Part shown: positions 59,613-64,000 of the stretch, piece after piece | How the letters are laid out: each line of letters starts with the position of its first letter | How positions within the stretch are numbered: position 1 is the first letter of the stretch | NCBI GenBank assembly: GCA_050330635.1 | Contig: JBHJNQ010000039.1 | Coordinates: forward strand, 62,001 to 126,000 | Direction of reading: 5' to 3' | Length of the DNA stretch: 64,000 nucleotides | From: CADEDH01 sp050330635 | GTDB lineage: Bacteria > Actinomycetota > Acidimicrobiia > Acidimicrobiales > SZUA-35 | Notes under the pieces: model-generated | What the model saw: only the letters and a program-made list of their open reading frames with translations | Databases searched by the model: none | What the model was told of the DNA's origin: nothing | Program-made: the position numbers and the translations under genes

Positions 59613-60823
59613 GCGGCCCGCGGCTGGCGGTGATCAAACCCGACTTCGGGGCCCGGGGCGGATTCGAGCGCCACCTCGAGGCCGTCGTCGCCGGGCTGCG
59701 GCAGCGGGGCTGGCAGCTGACGGTGGTCGAGATCGACGGCCGGACCCGACCCAAGCGCCTCTACGGCCTGCCCGTCGAGCCCGTCCAGCTCGAGTTCCAC
59801 GACGAGTACTTCATGCACCTGGCCCTCGTGGAGCGGACCCAGCAGCTGCGACTCGACCACTACGACGTGGTTCTGACCACCCAGCCCCCGACGTACCTGG
59901 CGCCCCACCAACGCAAGGTGGCGCTGTTCTACCACCAGGCCCGTCAGTTCTACGACCTGGCCGGCGCCTTCATGGCCAGCGGGTTCGTCGACGACGAGAT
60001 CCACCGGGCGGCCTCACGGGCGGTGAGGACCCTCGAGCGCAGCGCCGTGCGCGACGTCCGCTTCTGGCTCGCCGGCTCCGCCGAGTCGGCCTCCCGGCTG
60101 GAGCGCTACTGGTCGATCCCCCCGGAGCTGATCGCCATCCACCGGGCCCCACCGACGTCGATCCCGCCCTCGGCCCCCTGGCACCGACCACAGGGACCGA
60201 TCGTGTGCGTCGGCCGCCAGGAGTGGCCCAAGCGCACCGAGCTCCTGGTCCAGGCCATACATCTCACCCAGACCGGGGTCACGGCCCACTTCGTCGGGGG
60301 CGGGAGCCGGCTGGATTTCGTCCGGAGCCTCGACGCCGAGCTGGGAGCCGAACCGGAGCTGGCGGCCGAGCCCTTCGACGACGCCATCTGGCTCAACCGC
60401 GGCATCTACACCGCAGGGTGGAAGAAGTTCGACGGCCCCCCGAGCGGACGGATCACCTTCGAGACCGACGTCAGCGACGAGCGCCGGGACGAGCTCTACG
60501 ACGCTGCGGTGGCGGTAGTGGCACCGGCCTACCGGGAGGACTACGGCCTGACCGCCATCGAGGCGATGGTCAGGGCCCGACCGGTCATCGTCTGCCAGGA
60601 CGGTGGCGGCCTCACCGAGCTGGTCACCGACGAGGTGACGGGTCTCGTGGTGGAGCCGACGGCGGCGGCGATGGCCAAGGCCATCGACCGGCTCGTGCGC
60701 GATCCGGCCAAGGCGTCACGCCTGGGGGAGGCCGCCCGCAAGGCGGTGCTCGGCATCACCATCGAGGCCGCCGTCGACCAGGTCGATCGCACGCTGCGGT
60801 CGGTCATGCGGCAGGGGTACTGA
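59609..60823 (+). CDS. GT4 glycosyltransferase
   Basis: Glycosyltransferase of 404 residues, substrates unknown. Starts MSGPRLAVIKPDFGARGGFERHLE with the nucleotide-side glycine loop; donor-domain blocks are IVCVGRQEWPKRTELLVQAI and APAYREDYGLTAIEAMVRARPVI (E-x7-E from EDYGLTAIE), followed by CQDGGGLTELVTDEVTGLVV. GTG overlaps the stop of the coiled-coil gene by four bases. Confidence 0.87.
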   Translation: MSGPRLAVIKPDFGARGGFERHLEAVVAGLRQRGWQLTVVEIDGRTRPKRLYGLPVEPVQLEFHDEYFMHLALVERTQQLRLDHYDVVLTTQPPTYLAPHQRKVALFYHQARQFYDLAGAFMASGFVDDEIHRAASRAVRTLERSAVRDVRFWLAGSAESASRLERYWSIPPELIAIHRAPPTSIPPSAPWHRPQGPIVCVGRQEWPKRTELLVQAIHLTQTGVTAHFVGGGSRLDFVRSLDAELGAEPELAAEPFDDAIWLNRGIYTAGWKKFDGPPSGRITFETDVSDERRDELYDAAVAVVAPAYREDYGLTAIEAMVRARPVIVCQDGGGLTELVTDEVTGLVVEPTAAAMAKAIDRLVRDPAKASRLGEAARKAVLGITIEAAVDQVDRTLRSVMRQGY

Positions 60824-60882
60824 GAGGCGGGCGACAACGACGTCGACGATCCGCTGACGGCTGATGCCATAGCCTCATCTAC

Positions 60883-60944
60883 TCGACGTTCGTCCAATTC
60901 GACGTTCATATACTCTTGACAGCTTTCGTTTCCTGTTGCACGCT
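60883..60944 (+). promoter_or_regulatory. Promoter TTGACA-N17-CACGCT with upstream direct repeats
   Basis: TTGACA (60916-60921) and CACGCT (60939-60944) are 17 bp apart. Upstream, TCGACGTTC occurs twice (60883-60891 and 60899-60907) with a 16-bp period, ending 8 bp before the -35. That is a plausible site for an activator or repressor. Expected leader is about 75 nt. Confidence 0.5.
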
Positions 60945-61026
60945 GCGGGAGCTTCCCCCCGTAGCCCGGCCGGTCCCGGGAGCCCGCTCCCCCGCCGTGG
61001 GCCTGGTCCGACCGAGGAGACACCGC

Positions 61027-61752
61027 GTGACCAGCGACCAACCCACCAACGACCCCGCTCCAGCGTCCCCCGCGACGACGACCACCACCCCCGTTGCCGT
61101 CACCGACCGGGTCGACCACCGGGCGCCCCGGCGCCGACCGGGGCGCGGCCGCGACGAGAACCACGACCACTCCCCGACGTTCCCCGAGTCCCGACTCCGC
61201 ATCACGGTGTGGCCGGATCCGGTGCTAGACGCCCTCGGCCACGACCCCCGGTCGAGCTACGTGGAACAGTTCTGGCTGTCCGTGCTCGGCCCGTCCGCCG
61301 TCCTGCTCCTGCGGCGCCTGGCGGCGGCGCTCGAAGTCGAGCCCGACGGGTTCGACCTCGACCCACTGCGGTGGTCACAGGAGCTCGGCCTCGGAACCAA
61401 GGGCGGACGCCACAGCCCGTTCTGGCGCACCGTCGACCGGTCCTGCCGCTTCGGCGCCACCCACCGCAACGGGGAGCACCTGGCCGTACGCCGCCGGCTC
61501 GCCCCCCTGTCGGCCCGCCAGATCGAACGGCTTCCCGACCACCTGCGGCGGGCCCACGACGACTGGGCGGCCGTCCAGCTGGCCCGGCCCCGTCGCCGGA
61601 CGGTGGCCCGCTGGTCGCACGCTGGCCCCGCTCCCCTACCCTCGACGACGGCCACCGACACGGGCACGGCCACCCTCCCCGCCCCCGACGAAGCCGCCGG
61701 CGAGTCCACCGGCATCGGCGGGGCCGGGGTCGACGGCGCCACCGATCAGTAG
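61027..61752 (+). CDS. Conserved actinobacterial protein of unknown function
   Basis: Function not known. After a disordered N-terminus of about 50 residues rich in Pro, Thr and Arg, the 241-residue protein has a compact domain: RITVWPDPVLDALGHDPRSSY, FWLSVLGPSAVLLLRRLAAAL, WSQELGLGTKGGRHSPFWRT and LAPLSARQIERLPDHLRRAH. The helix and strand order with basic residues suggests a winged-helix-like fold; nucleic-acid binding is only a guess. GTG with GAGGAG 8 nt upstream and its own promoter. Converges with the WcaJ-type gene, overlapping it by 7 bp. Confidence 0.72.
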   Translation: MTSDQPTNDPAPASPATTTTTPVAVTDRVDHRAPRRRPGRGRDENHDHSPTFPESRLRITVWPDPVLDALGHDPRSSYVEQFWLSVLGPSAVLLLRRLAAALEVEPDGFDLDPLRWSQELGLGTKGGRHSPFWRTVDRSCRFGATHRNGEHLAVRRRLAPLSARQIERLPDHLRRAHDDWAAVQLARPRRRTVARWSHAGPAPLPSTTATDTGTATLPAPDEAAGESTGIGGAGVDGATDQ

Positions 61753-63146
61753 GCGCCGTCGCTCGTCAACACGGCCGGGATCGTCTTGGCCAGGATGGCC
61801 AGGTCGACCACCAGCGACCAGTTGTCGACGTAGTAGAGGTCGAGCCGGGTGTACTCCTCGAAGGTCGTGGTGCTCCGGCCCGAGACCTGCCACATGCCGG
61901 TGATGCCGGGCTTCACCCGGAGGCGCCCGTAGAGGTCGGCGTCCCACTCCGCCATCTCGGCTCGCAGGGCCGGGCGGGGCCCGACGAGGCTCATCTCGTC
62001 GCGGACCACGTTCCACAGCTGGGGTAGCTCGTCGAGCGACGTCCGGCGGAGGAAGGCGCCGATCCGGGTGACCCGGGGATCGTCCTGCATCTTGAACAAC
62101 GGCCCCGATCCCTGGTTCTCGTCGGCCAGCTCGGCGAGGAGCTCCTCGGCGTTGGTGACCATCGTCCGGAACTTGAGCACCAGGAACGGCTCGCCGTCCT
62201 TGCCCACCCGCTCCTGACGGAACAGGACCGGGCCGTCCGACCCGAGCTTCACGGCGACGGCCAGCACGGCCAGCACCGGCGACAGCACGATCAGCGCCGA
62301 CAGGGCGACGACGAGGTCGAAGGTGCGCTTGGCCCCCGCCCGCCACCCGTGCCGCTGACGGGGCTCGATGTACACGACGGGAAACCGTCCGAGGGGGCGG
62401 ACGGTCAGTCGATCGGAGGCGATGTCGGCCAACGTGGAGCTCAGCTCGACGTGGATGCCGGCCTCGACCAGATCGCGGATCAAACGGTTGGACGAGGCCA
62501 TGTCGACCGCCGTGGCCGCCACCACGACCCCGTGGGCCTGATGGCGACGGGCCGAGACCAGGACCTGTGTCGTCAGCTCGTTGGGATCGGCGGCGCACGA
62601 CGGATCGACCAACCCGACGACATGGTAGCCCAGCCCTGGTTCCTCGGCGAACATGTCCGAGAACTGGGCGGCCTCCCCGTTCTCGCCGATGATCAGGACC
62701 CGACGGGTCATCCTCCCGCTGAGGCGGTGGGCGGCGATCCGGCGGCGGACCGTCTCACGGCCGAGCGTGAGGGCCACCACGGCGACGGCCCACCCGAGGG
62801 CGAGCCAGACCCGGTCGAGCCGAAGGTCGACGGCGTAGGCGACGAGGCCGAGGGTGGCCAGCGAGCGGCCGCCGGCCCCGACGATTCGGCGGAGCTCGTC
62901 GGCCCGGGTGGTGATGAAGCGGGCCCGGTAGAGTCGGGCCTTCGCCATCCACAACCCGAACGAGACGAGCAGCACGACGATGGCCAGTGGGCCGTCGGGG
63001 CCCGGATGGCGGGCCACCGACGCCAGGACGACGGCGGCGAGCACGGCGACGACGTCGACGGCCACCACTCCGGCCCGCACCCGTCCCGCCGCCCGCTCGG
63101 GCGAAGCGACGAGGGCGTCGTCGATCGTCGTCCCAATCGTTGACAC
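61746..63146 (-). CDS. Undecaprenyl-phosphate sugar-1-phosphate transferase (WcaJ/WbaP-like)
   Basis: Starts glycan assembly by moving a sugar phosphate from a UDP-sugar to the lipid carrier. The 466 residues have four membrane helices in the first 130, a Rossmann-like CoA_binding_3 region (RRVLIIGENGEAAQF), then RTFDLVVALSALIVLSPVLA and the catalytic part with PVLFRQERVGKDG, VLKFRTMV and SLDELPQLWNVVRDEMSLVG. Probably the initiating enzyme for the 39-50 kb glycan. GTG start; a TACCGT box at 63182-63187 would leave a leader of roughly 30 nt. Confidence 0.92.
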   Translation of the reverse strand: MSTIGTTIDDALVASPERAAGRVRAGVVAVDVVAVLAAVVLASVARHPGPDGPLAIVVLLVSFGLWMAKARLYRARFITTRADELRRIVGAGGRSLATLGLVAYAVDLRLDRVWLALGWAVAVVALTLGRETVRRRIAAHRLSGRMTRRVLIIGENGEAAQFSDMFAEEPGLGYHVVGLVDPSCAADPNELTTQVLVSARRHQAHGVVVAATAVDMASSNRLIRDLVEAGIHVELSSTLADIASDRLTVRPLGRFPVVYIEPRQRHGWRAGAKRTFDLVVALSALIVLSPVLAVLAVAVKLGSDGPVLFRQERVGKDGEPFLVLKFRTMVTNAEELLAELADENQGSGPLFKMQDDPRVTRIGAFLRRTSLDELPQLWNVVRDEMSLVGPRPALRAEMAEWDADLYGRLRVKPGITGMWQVSGRSTTTFEEYTRLDLYYVDNWSLVVDLAILAKTIPAVLTSDGAY

Positions 63147-63199
63147 ACCATTGGATCGGCACCCGGACCGAGCGCTTTAGGACGGTATGGGTCGCGCCG

Positions 63200-64000
63200 T
63201 CAGGCCTCCCAGTTGGCCAGGGTGTCGATCAGCAGGCGGACGCCGAAACCGGTCGCGCCCTTCGCGTTGATGCCCTCGTCGTTGTCCGCCATCGCCGCCA
63301 GCCCCAGGTCGATGTGGGCCCATGGCCGGTCGTCGACGAACTCGGACAGGAACAGGCCGGCGACGAGGGCGCCCCCATAGGGACCGGCGCCGATGTTCTT
63401 CAGGTCGGCGACCGAGGAGTCGAGCTGCGACCGGTACTCCTCGGGAAGGGGCAGCCGCCAGATGTTCTCCCCCGTGCGGGCGGCGGCCGCCTCCAGGCGG
63501 GCCACCACCTCGTCGTCGTTGCCCATCACCGCGGCGTAGGCGGTGCCGAGGGCGGCGGAGGCCGAGCCGGTGAGGGTGGCGATGTCGATGACGGCGTCGG
63601 GCTCACCCTCCGCCGCCAGGGCCAGGGCGTCGGCCAGGACGAGCCGGCCCTCGGCGTCGGTGTTGAGGACCTCGACCGTCGTCCCGTTGCGGGCGGTGAA
63701 CACGTCGCCGGGCCGTTGGGCGTCACCGCCGGTCATGTTGTCGGTGAGGGGGATGAAGCCCTCGACCGCCACCGGAGCGCCGACCGTGGCCAGGGCCGAC
63801 ATGGCGGCGAGGACGGCCGCTCCACCCGACATGTCGACCTTCATCTGGGCCATGCCCACCGCCGTCTTGAGCGACAGACCGCCGGAGTCGAAGGTGATGC
63901 CCTTGCCGACGAGGGCCACCCGGGCCCTCGCCCGACCGGTGGGGGTGTACTGGAGGCGGACGAAACGCGGTGGATGGGTCGATCCCTGGTTGACGGCGAG
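63200..64000 (-). CDS. pepA: Leucyl aminopeptidase (M17), 5' end outside window
   Basis: Cytoplasmic two-metal aminopeptidase. The C-terminal catalytic domain is present: metal-binding VALVGKGITFDSGGLSLK, MKVDMSGGAAVLAAM, NTDAEGRLVLADAL and DIATLTGSASAALG. The frame stays open to the window edge (LAVNQGSTHPPRFVRLQY), so the N-terminal domain and start are missing. Ends VRLLIDTLANWEA. 53 bp before the WcaJ-type gene on the same strand. Confidence 0.95.
   Translation of the reverse strand, partial: LAVNQGSTHPPRFVRLQYTPTGRARARVALVGKGITFDSGGLSLKTAVGMAQMKVDMSGGAAVLAAMSALATVGAPVAVEGFIPLTDNMTGGDAQRPGDVFTARNGTTVEVLNTDAEGRLVLADALALAAEGEPDAVIDIATLTGSASAALGTAYAAVMGNDDEVVARLEAAAARTGENIWRLPLPEEYRSQLDSSVADLKNIGAGPYGGALVAGLFLSEFVDDRPWAHIDLGLAAMADNDEGINAKGATGFGVRLLIDTLANWEA

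Overview
The window is a gene-dense chromosomal segment of a very GC-rich actinobacterium. Three lines of evidence support this. It has a MshC-type mycothiol ligase, an InhA-like enoyl reductase and the phosphatidylinositol mannoside (PIM) genes pgsA-patA-pimA. Many start codons follow a TANNNT box at 6-8 nt, which is the leaderless layout familiar from actinobacteria. The housekeeping order aspS, relA, secF, secD, yajC, ruvB, ruvA, ruvC, yebC, pdxT, pdxS, pimA, patA, pgsA, HIT, thrS is the order I know from Mycobacterium. The DUF4214-bearing secreted wall enzymes and an amidase followed by a blade-like repeat region suggest a deep-branching class such as Acidimicrobiia. That class assignment is inference.

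Positions 1-18 kb, mostly minus strand: aspS (3' end cut by the window), relA/spoT, the Sec accessory operon yajC-secD-secF, queuosine genes tgt and queA, the Holliday-junction genes ruvCAB, a two-gene ABC exporter on the plus strand, yebC, the PLP synthase pair pdxS-pdxT, a DUF3048 lipoprotein, and an M48-like membrane protein that has lost its zinc motif.

18-31 kb: PIM and envelope genes. thrS, a HIT hydrolase, a small membrane protein, pgsA, patA and pimA run together, preceded by plsC and mshC. fabI lies on the plus strand. Two coiled-coil M23 peptidases flank an orphan ABC ATPase.

31-39.5 kb: acyl-CoA metabolism. birA and a biotin carboxylase/carrier subunit diverge across a 13-bp gap. 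An LpdA-type flavoprotein and a glycosyltransferase follow. Then come a one-subunit methylmalonyl-CoA mutase and its G-protein chaperone MeaB. Together they point to propionyl-CoA to succinyl-CoA conversion, with the carboxyltransferase subunit and epimerase encoded elsewhere.

39.5-50 kb: a surface polysaccharide locus, with a Wzm/Wzt-type exporter, an FkbM methyltransferase, a double-domain glycosyltransferase, a second methyltransferase, two more glycosyltransferases and GDP-L-fucose synthase. The minus-strand genes from fucose synthase downward overlap by four bases (ATGA/GTGA), except for an 86-bp gap before the second methyltransferase. A HAD-family protein diverges from them.

52-57 kb: the most interesting pair. 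A SpoIID-type lytic transglycosylase-like protein and a PGRP-type amidase overlap by four bases, and each carries the same C-terminal series of DUF4214-like repeats. This looks like a secreted peptidoglycan-remodelling pair.

57-64 kb: a rhodanese-E1 fusion (MoeZ/MoeB-like), a sirtuin, a small coiled-coil protein coupled to a glycosyltransferase, an unknown actinobacterial protein with a well-formed promoter, a WcaJ-type initiating sugar-phosphate transferase, and leucyl aminopeptidase (5' end outside the window). No tRNA, rRNA, CRISPR array, transposase or phage gene was recognised.
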